A stretch of 64,000 bases of DNA from Stieleria mannarensis (GTDB taxonomy: Bacteria > Planctomycetota > Planctomycetia > Pirellulales > Pirellulaceae): contig NZ_JACEHH010000034.1 in assembly GCF_014154935.1 (NCBI RefSeq), forward strand, positions 1 to 64,000. The letters are read 5' to 3'. Within the stretch, counting starts at the first letter, position 1. The number at the start of each line of letters is the position of its first letter. Of the stretch, positions 9,811 to 18,718 are shown piece by piece. The position numbers and the translations under genes are program-made. A model generated the notes under the pieces. It did not search any database. It saw only the letters and a list, made by a program, of their open reading frames with translations, and was not told the origin of the DNA.

Positions 9811-9956
9811 TGGGATTCAAACCGGGCGATGGCGGTGTCCAGTTCGGTTCGGATCCCGAGGGTCTGGCACCAGTGATTCAAGTACTCGCGATCGATTTCC
9901 GCTGCGTGCAATTCCAAAAGCTCCTGGAAGTCGGCTTGGTCGATCTCAGCCGACAC
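9807..9956 (-). CDS. Small coupled gene, 49-52 residues, function unknown
   Basis: A short reading frame encodes VSAEIDQADFQELLELHAAE followed by IDREYLNHWCQTLGIRTELD and ends in FESQ. Its TGA (9809-9807) overlaps the ATG of the YcxB-like gene in the sequence CAATGACC. GTG at 9956 or TTG at 9965 could start it; an in-frame stop occurs just upstream. The acidic, helix-friendly composition with Trp and Cys looks like a real small soluble protein rather than chance. It resembles nothing I recognise. The direct stop/start overlap with a plausible gene is the main support. Confidence 0.5.
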   Translation of the reverse strand: MSAEIDQADFQELLELHAAEIDREYLNHWCQTLGIRTELDTAIARFESQ

Positions 9957-10024
9957 ATCGCCCAAGCGTAACCTAACCTTTCAGCAGCCTGTATGCCCAC
10001 GCCCCTTAAAAACTGCAAAACCCG

Positions 10025-10759
10025 ATGCTCCGCTGCCACGAGCTCCGCAAACTGTACGAAGATCATTTGGCCGTCGACGGGGTTTCTTTTTCGCTCGAAC
10101 CCGGAAACATTGGCGGTTTGGTGGGGCCCAACGGGGCCGGGAAAACCACCACGATGCGTTGTCTGGCCGGATTAATCCCTGCGACCGACGGCAGCCTTTG
10201 TGTTGCGGGCTGTGACCTGTCCGGCGGTGACCCGAAGACGCTGATGGAACTGAAACGGCGACTGGCCTATGTCCCCGATGACCCGCCGTTGTTTGACGAC
10301 TTGACCGTTGCGCAACACCTGGAGTTCATCGGGCGGATTTACGACGTGCCGAACCATCGCACCAAAGCGGCCGAGTTGCTCGACTACTTTCAGCTGGGCG
10401 ACAAGATCAACAACGGCGCGACGACGCTGTCGCGGGGCATGCGACAAAAGCTGGCGATTTGCTGCGCGTATCTGTATGACCCCGCCGTGTTGTTGTTGGA
10501 CGAACCGATGACGGGGCTGGATCCGCCGGGGATTCGCCGGCTATTGGAATCGATCAAACAGCGAGCCGCCGCGGGCGCGACGATCATCATTTCCAGTCAC
10601 CTGCTGGCGATGATCCAAGATGTCTGCACGCATCTGATCGTCATGCAGCACGGCAAACTGCAGTACTTCGGTGACGTCGACCAGCTGCGTGCGGAATTCC
10701 CCGGCGCCCAATCTCTTGAACAAGCCTACTTTGAAGCGACCGCCGCGATGGCCGTTTGA
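10025..10759 (+). CDS. ABC transporter ATP-binding protein
   Basis: A 244-residue ABC ATPase that would power an ABC-2 type exporter at the inner membrane. Walker A is GPNGAGKTTT at about residues 37-46, the signature is LSRGMRQKL at about 136-144 (R in place of the usual second S/G context), Walker B with the catalytic Glu is VLLLDEP at about 155-161, and the H-loop is SSHLL at about 195-199. The overall form is that of the CcmA/NatA-like subfamily. The stop codon overlaps a TTG that could start the next gene, and an ATG follows six bases later, so the two are co-transcribed and probably form one transporter. The cargo is unknown. Confidence 0.93.
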   Translation: MLRCHELRKLYEDHLAVDGVSFSLEPGNIGGLVGPNGAGKTTTMRCLAGLIPATDGSLCVAGCDLSGGDPKTLMELKRRLAYVPDDPPLFDDLTVAQHLEFIGRIYDVPNHRTKAAELLDYFQLGDKINNGATTLSRGMRQKLAICCAYLYDPAVLLLDEPMTGLDPPGIRRLLESIKQRAAAGATIIISSHLLAMIQDVCTHLIVMQHGKLQYFGDVDQLRAEFPGAQSLEQAYFEATAAMAV

Positions 10760-10764
10760 TTCCC

Positions 10765-12444
10765 ATGTCGTCTCCCCACAAACACCTGAGCTGGCTGACG
10801 TTGCGACGCAGCCTGTTTCGATTCCGGCGTGCCGCCGACCGCATGCGTTCGCCACGGCGGATTGTGGCGTCGGCGATCGCCGTGATCTTTCTGTGCGTCT
10901 ACGTCTTGAACGGCTTCTTGATCTTGGCGTCTCGGCGGACCGCGGATCCCGAATCGCTGCGGCTGTGGCTGTCCGGCGGCATGGTGCTGTACCTGATCTA
11001 TCACGCGGTGCGTTGCGTGTGGACGGAAAAGCAGGTCGACATGGAATACACCGATGCGGAAAAACTGTGGCTCGGCGGCGCCCCGCTGAAACGGTCGACG
11101 GTGGCGGCGTACAAGGTCAACACGGTGTTCTTCTCCGCGCTGTTGAAGACGTTCTTCCTGGTCGTTGCATTGGCGCCGGACGTGCAACATGCGGGCCTGC
11201 TGGCGACCGGTGTGTTTGCCGCACTGGTCCTGCTGGAAACGGTGCGAATGATTTGGCAGCGTCTGGTCAGCGGACTGTCACGCCGTCACCTGGTCGGGGC
11301 TCGTGTGGCGCTCTCGGTGATCGCGTTTGCGGCGATTCTGCAGTTCTTCGGACAATTGGCCGCGATCACGCCCAGCGGGTCGCAGCCGGGGGTTTACGTG
11401 TTGAACAGTTTTCGCGCGATCGGAGGCGTCGCATCGAGTGACGCCATTCAATGGCTGGCGATCGGCTGGCGTCCGGCCGCCTTGTTGGCGACAACCGTCG
11501 AGATCACCAGCCACACGGCGGTGCAGATGTTGGCGTCGGTGATGCTGGTGCCGTTTGCAATCTTCACACTTGTTCGCGTCGACGGTTGGGCCGCAGCGGC
11601 AATCCTTGATCGCGAGAAAGCACGGTTGCGCTCGGGTGACTTTCATGGGCCTTCGACTGACCAAGCAGGGCGTGCCGGCGAGCTGACCGAAGATCGGTTG
11701 GCCGATCGCATCGAAAGCATCCTGCCGCAGCGGATGCGTGACTCGGTCGCGTTGGTTTGGCGACAAGCACTTTCGATCCGCCGCTACTACGGAACAATCC
11801 TGTTCAGTTTCCTGGTCCCGACGCTGCTCTGTCTGTCACCACTGTTGACCGGCCGGATGGGGAATCAATGGGCGTTTGTTATCGCCGGGATCGCGCTGTG
11901 CACGATGCTGCTCGCTCCGCCGGCGCTGCGGTTAGACTTTCGACGCGATCTGAAACGGATGTTGTTGCTGCGGTCCTTGCCGCTGCGGCCGATCCAGGCG
12001 GTGCTGGGGCAGTTAACCTTGCCGATCTTGATCACCGTGACGTTTCAATGGACCACGCTGGGGATCGCCGCATCAGTCTGTGGCCCCGGTTGGCCCCAAC
12101 TGATCGGCTGGGGCGGCATGTTGTCGGCGCTGGCGGTATTCACCTTTGCAACCGAAAACGCATTGTTCCTGGCCTACCCGCACCACGAACACGCCCAGGG
12201 GTTCGCAATGGTGGTGCGAGCCAACGTGATGTTTCTGGGCAAGGCGACGTTGATCGCCGCGGCGGTCGGCGCGTTGTTGGTCTGGGTGTCGATCTGCCAA
12301 TCCCTATTTAGCGCTCCGTTGTCGGTTCCCGTTTACGTCACCGGCGCCGTCGCAGCCACTTGGACGTTGGCGGTCGGTGCGATGATGGTGACCGCCTGGT
12401 GCTGGCGTCGATTCGACATCTCCGCCGATCTGCCGCCGGAGTAG
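10765..12444 (+). CDS. ABC-2 type membrane permease, large
   Basis: A polytopic membrane protein of about 559 residues, the expected transmembrane partner of the ATPase directly upstream. Hydrophobic segments are visible at about residues 30-52, 69-85, 118-160, 178-205, 250-275, 345-400, 420-470 and 490-545, separated by a charged cytoplasmic region (about 275-340) rich in Arg, Asp and Glu. ATG 10765 ([10 protein letters not shown]) is preferred; a TTG at 10756 would overlap the upstream stop. No standard ABC-2 signature was recognised, so the assignment rests on context and topology. A 17-copy heptamer repeat begins two bases after the stop. Confidence 0.75.
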   Translation: MSSPHKHLSWLTLRRSLFRFRRAADRMRSPRRIVASAIAVIFLCVYVLNGFLILASRRTADPESLRLWLSGGMVLYLIYHAVRCVWTEKQVDMEYTDAEKLWLGGAPLKRSTVAAYKVNTVFFSALLKTFFLVVALAPDVQHAGLLATGVFAALVLLETVRMIWQRLVSGLSRRHLVGARVALSVIAFAAILQFFGQLAAITPSGSQPGVYVLNSFRAIGGVASSDAIQWLAIGWRPAALLATTVEITSHTAVQMLASVMLVPFAIFTLVRVDGWAAAAILDREKARLRSGDFHGPSTDQAGRAGELTEDRLADRIESILPQRMRDSVALVWRQALSIRRYYGTILFSFLVPTLLCLSPLLTGRMGNQWAFVIAGIALCTMLLAPPALRLDFRRDLKRMLLLRSLPLRPIQAVLGQLTLPILITVTFQWTTLGIAASVCGPGWPQLIGWGGMLSALAVFTFATENALFLAYPHHEHAQGFAMVVRANVMFLGKATLIAAAVGALLVWVSICQSLFSAPLSVPVYVTGAVAATWTLAVGAMMVTAWCWRRFDISADLPPE

Positions 12445-12445
12445 C

Positions 12446-12564
12446 GGGAGTTGGGAGTTGGGAGTTGGGAGTTGGGAGTTGGGAGTTGGGAGTTGGGAGT
12501 TGGGAGTTGGGAGTTGGGAGTTGGGAGTTGGGAGTTGGGAGTTGGGAGTTGGGAGTTGGGAGTT
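12446..12564. repeat. Heptamer tandem repeat, 17 perfect copies of GGGAGTT
   Basis: The unit GGGAGTT is repeated exactly 17 times without interruption (119 bp), directly after the ABC permease stop and 30 bp before the stop of the convergent OmpA-like gene. The array is open in several frames but is not a plausible gene. Perfect short units suggest recent slippage, so copy number may vary between strains. Confidence 0.97.
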
Positions 12565-12594
12565 TCAAATTCCAGGTTCCAACTTGAAACTTGA

Positions 12595-13461
12595 TTAAAA
12601 CGTTTCGGGGTAGATGACCAGTTCGATGCGTCGGTTGGCTGCGCGTCCGGCGGCCGAGGCGTTGGGTTGCAGGGGACGGTTGGCACCTTGGGCGACGATA
12701 AAGAACTGTCCCAGCGGCATGCCGGCTCGACGGGTCAGCATGTCCAGGACGGCCGAGGCCTGTGCCGAGGCGAGTTGGTGGCTGGCCGCGGCGCCGCCGG
12801 CCATCGCTTGGGCGTTGTCGGTGTAGCCTTCGATCCCGATCCGTTGACGTGGGAACAGACTGCGCAATTGCGCCGCGACCGGGTCAAGCACCTGCGTGGA
12901 TTGCTGAATCAACTGGGCCGTGCCCGGGGTGAACAGCTGGTCGCTGGGGATGGCGATCCGAATCCGATCGCCATCCTGCCGAACGGGTAACCCGCCGAGG
13001 TTCAGTTGCGAGGCGAGTCGGCTGAGGTTGGTGTTGGGCTGGATCGACGCCCCGCCACGCATCTGCGTCGACGCTTGGAATCCACGGACCTTGTTTTCTG
13101 CCTCGCGTGCGGCGATCGATGCGGTTTCCAGCTTCTGGTTGGTGTCGGCAAGCTGTTTGCGAACGAGGTCGAGTTCCTCGCGATAGACCTGGGCCTGCTG
13201 TTCACTTTGCGCCAGTTGCGTGTGCAATTGGCGATTGTTGTCGTCAAGCAACTGAACCCTTCGAGTCAGTTCGGCCAAGCGTGAGTCGTTCGGATTGATG
13301 CCTTGCTGCGAGATCGACGGGCCGACGGAGGTGGGCGGATAGGTGGTCGGCCCGGCCATGTACGGGTTTTGATTGCATCCAGCGACCGCGAGTATCGCAA
13401 AGGCGATACCCAAGCCACTGAAACGACGTCCTTTTCTCCGATCCCACACCGCTCGAATCAT
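12595..13461 (-). CDS. OmpA/MotB-domain lipoprotein with coiled coil
   Basis: A 288-residue envelope protein. After a basic N-terminus there is a hydrophobic segment ending in the lipobox L-A-V-A-G-C, so Cys at about residue 28 is probably lipidated. Residues about 60-125 form a Gln/Glu/Arg-rich coiled coil ([20 protein letters not shown] and onward). The C-terminal 130 residues are an OmpA-like peptidoglycan-binding domain, with IGIEGYTDN, an [11 protein letters not shown] helix and [10 protein letters not shown]. This suggests an anchor between a membrane and peptidoglycan or wall protein, similar in layout to a Pal-type protein with a coiled-coil spacer. I chose ATG 13461 because it gives a compact lipoprotein signal; an ATG 39 bases upstream is also in frame. 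It is transcribed alone. Confidence 0.87.
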   Translation of the reverse strand: MIRAVWDRRKGRRFSGLGIAFAILAVAGCNQNPYMAGPTTYPPTSVGPSISQQGINPNDSRLAELTRRVQLLDDNNRQLHTQLAQSEQQAQVYREELDLVRKQLADTNQKLETASIAAREAENKVRGFQASTQMRGGASIQPNTNLSRLASQLNLGGLPVRQDGDRIRIAIPSDQLFTPGTAQLIQQSTQVLDPVAAQLRSLFPRQRIGIEGYTDNAQAMAGGAAASHQLASAQASAVLDMLTRRAGMPLGQFFIVAQGANRPLQPNASAAGRAANRRIELVIYPETF

Positions 13462-13611
13462 CCTGATTGGGGTTTCGAGGGCGGCATCCGCGCCACCCAT
13501 CGTGCCCTACAGATAGGGGTCTAGCGGAGCTGCGGCAAGATCAATCGTCAAGTTGAGCCGAAATGGCGAATTTTTGAAATTGGATGGGGATGCTGGCGAC
13601 GGGGTGATTTT

Positions 13612-13706
13612 GGTTAAGAAATGGGGTGGTCAAAAAATGGGGTGGCTGTTCGCGACGCGAGGTTCACGCAAATACATTTTTTGACCAACTCATTTTTTGA
13701 CCAACC
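13612..13706. repeat. GGTCAAAAAATGGG inverted repeat, locus A
   Basis: One good copy of GGTCAAAAAATGGGG (13628-13642), plus a weaker one at about 13612, faces two inverted copies CATTTTTTGACCAA (13675-13689 and 13691-13706). The same unit, also in direct and inverted order, occurs at 26030-26110, and a half copy (TTTTTTGACCACC) lies near 50742. The last inverted copy overlaps the 3' end of the gene at 13690-14169 and provides its final Leu-Val-Lys-Lys codons and stop. Confidence 0.85.
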
Positions 13707-14169
13707 GCCTCGTTCTAGCGAAGCGTCTGTGGACGAGTTTTGCATAAACGGCCAGATCGAGGGGATCATGCAACACGGCTGCCGCGCCGAGTTCCATCAT
13801 CCGCAGGGCCAAACGCCTCGATTGAAGCCGGCTGAGATCGTCGATCGCAGCCAACTGCAACACGTCGGGGCGGGCGACGCCGATCTGAGCGATGTGCAGC
13901 GCGATCGCCGGCGCATTCTCGGTGGCGACTTCCCAGAGAATGACCAAGTCTCGGTGGGCGGATAGCTGGGCGCGTATTCCCGCGGCATCGAGTGATTGGA
14001 CGTGGAACATCCGCTCGCCCGACTCGGCACGGTCGGTCGAATCGGGCGTCGGATGGTGCTGAAATGGTCCGACAAACCGCTTTGCCGCGTCGCCCCATCG
14101 GCGGCCCGACTCGCAGACCCACAAGGGAACGGTGGGGATCGTCAACGCGGCACCGTGGGGGTGTTTCAC
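13690..14169 (-). CDS. Pseudo-receiver-like protein coupled to the regulator upstream
   Basis: A 159-residue protein starting with GTG (14169), which overlaps the stop of the preceding regulator gene in the sequence GTGA. That overlap indicates translational coupling and co-function. The central and C-terminal part (RDLVILWEVATENAPAIALH, then PDVLQLAAIDD, then ALRMMELGAAAVLHDPLDL) follows the beta-alpha pattern of a response-regulator receiver domain, but no clear phosphoacceptor Asp after the third strand or conserved Lys is seen. I infer a degenerate receiver; this is not certain. The C-terminal residues LVKK and the stop lie inside a dispersed palindromic repeat, so the original end may have been replaced. 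Confidence 0.6.
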   Translation of the reverse strand: MKHPHGAALTIPTVPLWVCESGRRWGDAAKRFVGPFQHHPTPDSTDRAESGERMFHVQSLDAAGIRAQLSAHRDLVILWEVATENAPAIALHIAQIGVARPDVLQLAAIDDLSRLQSRRLALRMMELGAAAVLHDPLDLAVYAKLVHRRFARTRRLVKK

Positions 14170-15566
14170 GGTTGATCTCCTTCGCCGATCGATTCCAGCT
14201 TCCGCAGCAAGCGGGCACGCGAGATATTCAACCGCCGCGCCGCTTCGGCCCGATTGCCGTCGCTCGTTTCCAAGGCCTCGCGAATCAGATCCGCTTCGAA
14301 CTCGGCCACGGCCTGGTCCAGATCGATCGCTTGCTGTTGCTTCGGCACGGTTTCGTTGGGCCGGTAGGATCGGATCGCAAGCGGCAGATGTTCCAGCCCG
14401 ATGACTTGCGCGGGACAAGCCCGTGTCGCGTGTCGAATGGCCTGGTCCAGTTCGCGAAAGTTGTCCGGCCAGGGATAGATCACGATCGCATCGAGCGCGG
14501 CGCGGGAGAATCGATCCGCGACGCCGTCGCCCCCGGCCCGCCGTCGATCCAGCATGGCGGTGGCGATCATCGGCAGATCGGCGACTCGATCGCAAAGCGG
14601 GGCCAGGCGAATGGTCAGTCCACAGAGTTGGTCGGCCAGCGGCGCCGCAATTCCGACCGGCAGCGATTGGTCGAGGGCGTAGTCGAGATCGGGATTCGGT
14701 TCCGCGGCAGCGTCGCCGGCGATTTCAGCATCGTGGTCTGCGATCGCGATCAGCCGCAGGCGTGGATCGAATTGGCGTAGATGTTCCCCCAGCCGCAGTT
14801 GAGCCTCCAGCGGCATCTGATCGAGGTCTTTGACGATCGCGGACGCCTTTGCCGTTTCGGAATCGGCCAAGTGGGCGATGGCAGCGGCAAGACTCGCGTC
14901 CAGCAATTCGGGATCCATCAGCGGACCGTCGATCGTGGCATGGGGTTCTCCGGCCGCCGAGCTTTGGTGCAACGAGACGGCCAGGGATTCGGCCAGGCAG
15001 CCCGGCGGGGACAGGATCAGCAGATCGCTACGGACCGAACCGGCCAATCGCGTTTGTTTTTGAAGCCGTTGGGCCGTGCGGGACGATCCGACCAGCACTC
15101 CTTGGGCGATCGATTCGTGATGCCGACGCCAGCGATCGAGTTCCCGACGCAGCACCACCGCGGCGTCGATGACGGGGTCGGCAAGGTGGTCGTTGAAGCT
15201 GCCCGCCACGGCCAGTGTGACGGCTTCGTCGGCAGGCCCCAGACGCACGAACCGTGTGTCCATGGCCGCGATCCGCCGCGCTTTTGCACCGCGAAAGGTG
15301 GGCTGGACCAACAGCGATGCCGTTCCGTTGTTGGCGAACCCCGGCGGCGGCGCCAGCGACGCGGCCAAGAAGTCCAACGGGTCGTCGGTGATGCTGGATC
15401 CGGCGACACAACGTCGGCCGATCAGCGATTCCGGTTCGACGGTCAGCCAATCGCCGACCGCCGCGGAAAGAAAGACCAAACATCCGTCCGGGCCGATCAC
15501 CCAGAACGGCGCACCGGCTTTGTCGATCAGACGACTGAATGGACGAATCTTGGTGCTGTTGGCCAT
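14166..15566 (-). CDS. Degenerate NtrC-type regulator (PAS, inactive AAA+, Fis HTH)
   Basis: A 466-residue protein built like a sigma-54 enhancer-binding protein. It has an N-terminal PAS-like sensor (about residues 10-60, APFWVIGPDGCLVFLSAA), a central AAA+-like region (about 155-390) ending in the block IYPWPDNFRELDQAIRHA, and a C-terminal Fis-type helix-turn-helix (GNRAEAARRLNISRARLLRK). The key ATPase parts are missing: the P-loop position reads LSPPGCLAESLAV with no G-x-x-G-x-G-K, and no GAFTGA loop for sigma-54 contact is present. It is therefore unlikely to activate sigma-54 and may act as a DNA-binding scaffold or repressor. ATG 15566 was chosen; a TTG just before it is also possible. 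It overlaps the next gene by four bases. Confidence 0.82.
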   Translation of the reverse strand: MANSTKIRPFSRLIDKAGAPFWVIGPDGCLVFLSAAVGDWLTVEPESLIGRRCVAGSSITDDPLDFLAASLAPPPGFANNGTASLLVQPTFRGAKARRIAAMDTRFVRLGPADEAVTLAVAGSFNDHLADPVIDAAVVLRRELDRWRRHHESIAQGVLVGSSRTAQRLQKQTRLAGSVRSDLLILSPPGCLAESLAVSLHQSSAAGEPHATIDGPLMDPELLDASLAAAIAHLADSETAKASAIVKDLDQMPLEAQLRLGEHLRQFDPRLRLIAIADHDAEIAGDAAAEPNPDLDYALDQSLPVGIAAPLADQLCGLTIRLAPLCDRVADLPMIATAMLDRRRAGGDGVADRFSRAALDAIVIYPWPDNFRELDQAIRHATRACPAQVIGLEHLPLAIRSYRPNETVPKQQQAIDLDQAVAEFEADLIREALETSDGNRAEAARRLNISRARLLRKLESIGEGDQP

Positions 15567-15617
15567 CAAATCCAGGATAACGGAATTCGCCGCGATTTTG
15601 GCTGACAGGCCTCGGCC

Positions 15618-15710
15618 GTGGGATGGGCTTCCAGCCTGTCAAACGTAGCTACCTTCGCCAGAAGGTGGATCACCGGCGGTTTCCACGCTCTGGCGAGCGT
15701 CGCTACGTCG
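15618..15710 (+). repeat. Composite dispersed repeat (GTGGGAT...CAGCCTGTC plus CGTAGCTACC...)
   Basis: GTGGGATGGGCTTCCAGCCT and three more bases (15618-15640) is followed by AAACGTAGCTACCTTCGCCA and related sequence to about 15710. The same composite lies in the opposite orientation at 45803-45931, with short copies of the first part at 46988, 55540, 55576 and 58572. No gene is seen in the 15567-15743 gap that holds it. Confidence 0.8.
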
Positions 15711-15743
15711 GATTCGTGTGATCCTGGGATTGGCGCGATCCCG

Positions 15744-16067
15744 TTAAAACACGTCCAGGATGAAGTGGTGGCCGCTATGGTAGCGGCGGCTGCTGGGGTA
15801 ATAGTTGTGCCACTTTTTGTTGTAGACCGGGATTCGCATCTCCGGCGGATAACGGTGGTACATGCTATCGGCGCTACGATAGTATTCCTGGCCCCAGAAA
15901 TTCTGGGGGTAATACACGTAGGGATAGTGATAGAATCGGTTCCAGTCGCGCGTGCTGGCGCTGCCGCCCCAAGCTTGGCCGAACGCGCGCTGGTCGGCCG
16001 ACGCGTCGCCGGCCAGAGTGAAGGCCGATGCCACCAAAACGGCGGCGATGATCAACTGACGAAGCAT
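15744..16067 (-). CDS. Small secreted Tyr/His-rich protein
   Basis: A 107-residue exported protein of unknown function. Residues 1-25 form a clear signal peptide (MLRQLIIAAVLVASAFTLAG, cleaved near ASA). The mature part is unusually rich in Tyr, Trp, His and Arg (NRFYHYPYVYYPQNFWGQEY and KWHNYYPSSRRYHSGHHF) and lacks Cys. Similar small secreted proteins are common in planctomycete genomes, but no function is established that I can name. ATG 16067 is preferred over upstream starts because it begins directly at the signal peptide and has a purine-rich sequence upstream. Confidence 0.75.
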   Translation of the reverse strand: MLRQLIIAAVLVASAFTLAGDASADQRAFGQAWGGSASTRDWNRFYHYPYVYYPQNFWGQEYYRSADSMYHRYPPEMRIPVYNKKWHNYYPSSRRYHSGHHFILDVF

Positions 16068-16351
16068 TCCTGCTCTCCCCCCTTGTCGGCCGGTGTGCGA
16101 CGCGCTGAACAAGGCGTCACGGATCGGCTCGGTTGATTGGTCGTTTCAAAAGTGTCCGCCGACGCCCAAAACTTACGGGTGCGTTGGACAACCGGCTCCT
16201 GGGCGGAAAGCCCGGATCTTCGGTCGTATCGGCAAAGATGGCTGGATGGGTTGAGTCGATCGTGCCGGGATTTCCTGGAGAAACGATTTGAGGCTTCTCA
16301 CCGGGGGTATTTAGCACCTATTATTGAACTGCCAGCATCGAAGTCCCAGCC

Positions 16352-17905
16352 ATGCCGCATTGCTCCACTCCAACCCACCCGATCCGAATGCGCCCCTCCC
16401 CACGCCTGCCCCGCCGTCTGCAGCATCACATTGAAGCGTTCCTTTTGTCGGTCAGCGGAAGATTGACGATTCGCAAAACTTTTTCGGTTCCGAGGTTTCC
16501 GGCCGCCGCATTGTTGTTGCTGGGATTGGTCGCGGCCCCGTGGTCGGCCGCGACGGCGTGTCCGTTCTGCGAATCGGTCCAGCAAACCATCCGCCAGCAA
16601 TCGTTGACCATGGACGCGGTCGTGATCGCATCGAGCCTGGACGGCGAAACGACGCGAAATCTGACCACCGGCGTGGTGAAGATGAAGATCGAAAAAGTGA
16701 TCAAGGGATCCGAGCACGTCAAAGTCGGCCAGGAAGTCGACGCGATTTATTACGGCAAGGTCGAAGTCGGGCGGCGTTTCTTGCTCTCCGGCGTCGACCC
16801 GCCCAACCTGCAGTGGTCCTGTCTGCCGGTCAGCGAGCGTGCCGAGGAGTACATCGTCAAAGCGAGTCAGATCGAAGATGACCCGGTCAAGCGACTGCGT
16901 TTCTTTCGCCACTACTTGGAAGACGAAGAAGCGTTGATTTCACGCGACGCCTACGACGAATTCGCATCGACGCCCTACGACATCATCCAACAGATCGGTC
17001 CCGAGATGGATCGCGATCAGTTGATTCATTGGGTCAAACAGCCCGAAATCGGTGCCGACCGCAAACGGTTGTACTTCACGATGCTCGGCGTCTGTGGCAG
17101 CAAGGACGATTTGCCGATGCTGGAAGAAATGCTTCGCAATCCGGCCAAGAGTGTCACCGGTGGTTTGGACGCGTTGATCGCCTGCTATTTGACCTTGGCC
17201 GGCGAATCGGGACTGCCGCTGATCGACGAGTTATTTATCGACAATCACAAAGCGCCGTTCCCGCAAAGCTATGCCGCGATCATGGCGATCCGCTTCCACG
17301 GCACCGACGGCGGAGTGATCCCACGAAGCGCGCTCGTTGAATCGCTGCACAAGATTCTCGACCGCAGCGAATTGGCCGACATGGTGATTCCGGACTTGGC
17401 CAAATGGAACGATTGGAGTCAGATCGAGCGTCTGAAGACGCTGTTCAAGGAAGCCGAGAAAGACAAGAACTGGCTGCGGGTGCCGGTCATCAACTACATG
17501 CGCGCCTGTCCACTGCCCGAAGCCGCGGCGGCGATCGAGGAATTGGAAAAGATCGATCCCGAAGCGGTCCGCCGGGCCAAAACCTTCTTCCCGATTCCCG
17601 TCCCGGTGCGAGCGAAGCCGTCCGAGGAAGCGACGTCACAGTTGGTTCCGGCTGTCAAATCGATCAAGCGAGGGACGCGGTTTGCCGCGGTTGGCCCCGT
17701 TTCCGGGGGGCCGGTCGGCATGGTTCCTGCTGGAATGAGGGGCGAATCGGCGGGGGGCGACACTCTGGGCAATCAGGCAATCCTGGCCCAGCAAGCGAAC
17801 CCTTGGGACCTGGGATACGTAATCACGGTCGCCTTGGCGACGATCGTCTTGGCCCTGTTCCTGGTCTTGACCGGTGGCCCCGCGACCGGGGTCAAGGTGG
17901 CGTGA
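16352..17905 (+). CDS. Exported HEAT-like protein with CPFC motif and C-terminal anchor
   Basis: A protein of up to 517 residues, function unknown. A hydrophobic export signal (FPAAALLLLGLVAAPWSAAT) ends just before C-P-F-C, a motif also seen in redox or metal sites. The first mature domain is beta-rich (GVVKMKIEKVIKGSEHVKVG, the pattern of an OB/NTR-like fold). The middle is alpha-helical with HEAT-like helix pairs (about residues 180-400). A single C-terminal transmembrane helix (GYVITVALATIVLALFLVLT) would anchor it with the bulk outside the cytoplasm. The start is uncertain: ATG 16352 gives a long basic leader, while ATG 16388 or TTG 16463 would give a more normal signal peptide. It is followed in the same direction by the two DUF3299 genes. 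Confidence 0.75.
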   Translation: MPHCSTPTHPIRMRPSPRLPRRLQHHIEAFLLSVSGRLTIRKTFSVPRFPAAALLLLGLVAAPWSAATACPFCESVQQTIRQQSLTMDAVVIASSLDGETTRNLTTGVVKMKIEKVIKGSEHVKVGQEVDAIYYGKVEVGRRFLLSGVDPPNLQWSCLPVSERAEEYIVKASQIEDDPVKRLRFFRHYLEDEEALISRDAYDEFASTPYDIIQQIGPEMDRDQLIHWVKQPEIGADRKRLYFTMLGVCGSKDDLPMLEEMLRNPAKSVTGGLDALIACYLTLAGESGLPLIDELFIDNHKAPFPQSYAAIMAIRFHGTDGGVIPRSALVESLHKILDRSELADMVIPDLAKWNDWSQIERLKTLFKEAEKDKNWLRVPVINYMRACPLPEAAAAIEELEKIDPEAVRRAKTFFPIPVPVRAKPSEEATSQLVPAVKSIKRGTRFAAVGPVSGGPVGMVPAGMRGESAGGDTLGNQAILAQQANPWDLGYVITVALATIVLALFLVLTGGPATGVKVA

Positions 17906-18005
17906 GCGTCCCGCCGTGTGCGTGACTGGCTCGCGTGCAACTCCGGCGACAGGCGGGAAGTCTCTCCCACCCGTTCGTTCCCAACCAACTTGCCGCAACC
18001 CATCG

Positions 18006-18680
18006 ATGGCTACTGATCTTCAAATGTCGTCGTCCGCCGATGAGGTGGACTTTCCCTATCGGGCGCTCAGCCGCAGCGCGATCACGTCGACCTTGCTGTT
18101 TGTCGTCGCGCTCTTGGGTCTGATCCCGCCGTTTGAGGCGTTGCTTTCCCTGGCGATCCTGGGCGTCTTGTTTGCGTTGTTGTCGGTCCGTTCGATCCGC
18201 CGCTATCCCAACGAGTTCAGCGGCCTGGGATTGGCAAAATTTGCCGTGGCCGCCAACGCGTTGTTGTTGATCGGCGGCATCGGCATGCACACCTACGTGT
18301 ACCTGACCGAAGTCCCGCCGGGACACGTTCGCGTGCCGTTCTACAAATTGAAGTTCGACGCCGAACCGGACCGGCCCACCGAAACGGCGTTTGAGATCGA
18401 CGGCAAAGACGTGTTCATCAAGGGCTACATCCATCCGTCCAGCGGCGGCGGCATGCTGCGACAATTCGTCTTGGTCGGCGATTTGGGGACCTGCTGTTTC
18501 GGCGGGCAACCCAAAAGCAGCGAGATGGTCGAAGTCACGTTGACCGGCGGCCAAACGATCGAAGGCGGTATGACGCGGCGTAAATTGGCCGGCAAATTCT
18601 CACTCAACCGAGTCCCTAAAAAACAAGCTGATTTTGACAACGCGGTGTTCTACCGGTTAAAAGGGACAAGAGTGAATTAA
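18006..18680 (+). CDS. DUF3299-type membrane protein, paralogue 1
   Basis: A 224-residue protein with three hydrophobic segments (about residues 30-48, 50-65 and 80-102) and an extracytoplasmic C-terminal domain of the DUF3299 kind. The domain is recognised by DVFIKGYIHPSS, the core RQFVLVGDLGTCCFGGQPK and a closing beta strand (FYRLKGTRV). The paired Cys in T-C-C-F-G is the family mark and suggests metal or thiol chemistry, but no activity is known to me. ATG 18006 (MATDLQMSSS) is chosen because upstream codons look noncoding. It is 100 bp from the upstream exported protein and 38 bp from the second DUF3299 gene. Confidence 0.8.
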   Translation: MATDLQMSSSADEVDFPYRALSRSAITSTLLFVVALLGLIPPFEALLSLAILGVLFALLSVRSIRRYPNEFSGLGLAKFAVAANALLLIGGIGMHTYVYLTEVPPGHVRVPFYKLKFDAEPDRPTETAFEIDGKDVFIKGYIHPSSGGGMLRQFVLVGDLGTCCFGGQPKSSEMVEVTLTGGQTIEGGMTRRKLAGKFSLNRVPKKQADFDNAVFYRLKGTRVN

Positions 18681-18718
18681 GCGATCGCACCCCCAATGAG
18701 CCTCGCAAGCGAGTCGAC

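Noticed and set aside
12446-12564. CRISPR array
   Set aside because: The unit is seven bases with no spacers; no cas gene is in the window.
12333-12686. Minus-strand frame with repeated P-N-S-Q-L-P-T units
   Set aside because: It is only the translation of the GGGAGTT tandem repeat and overlaps two well-supported genes.
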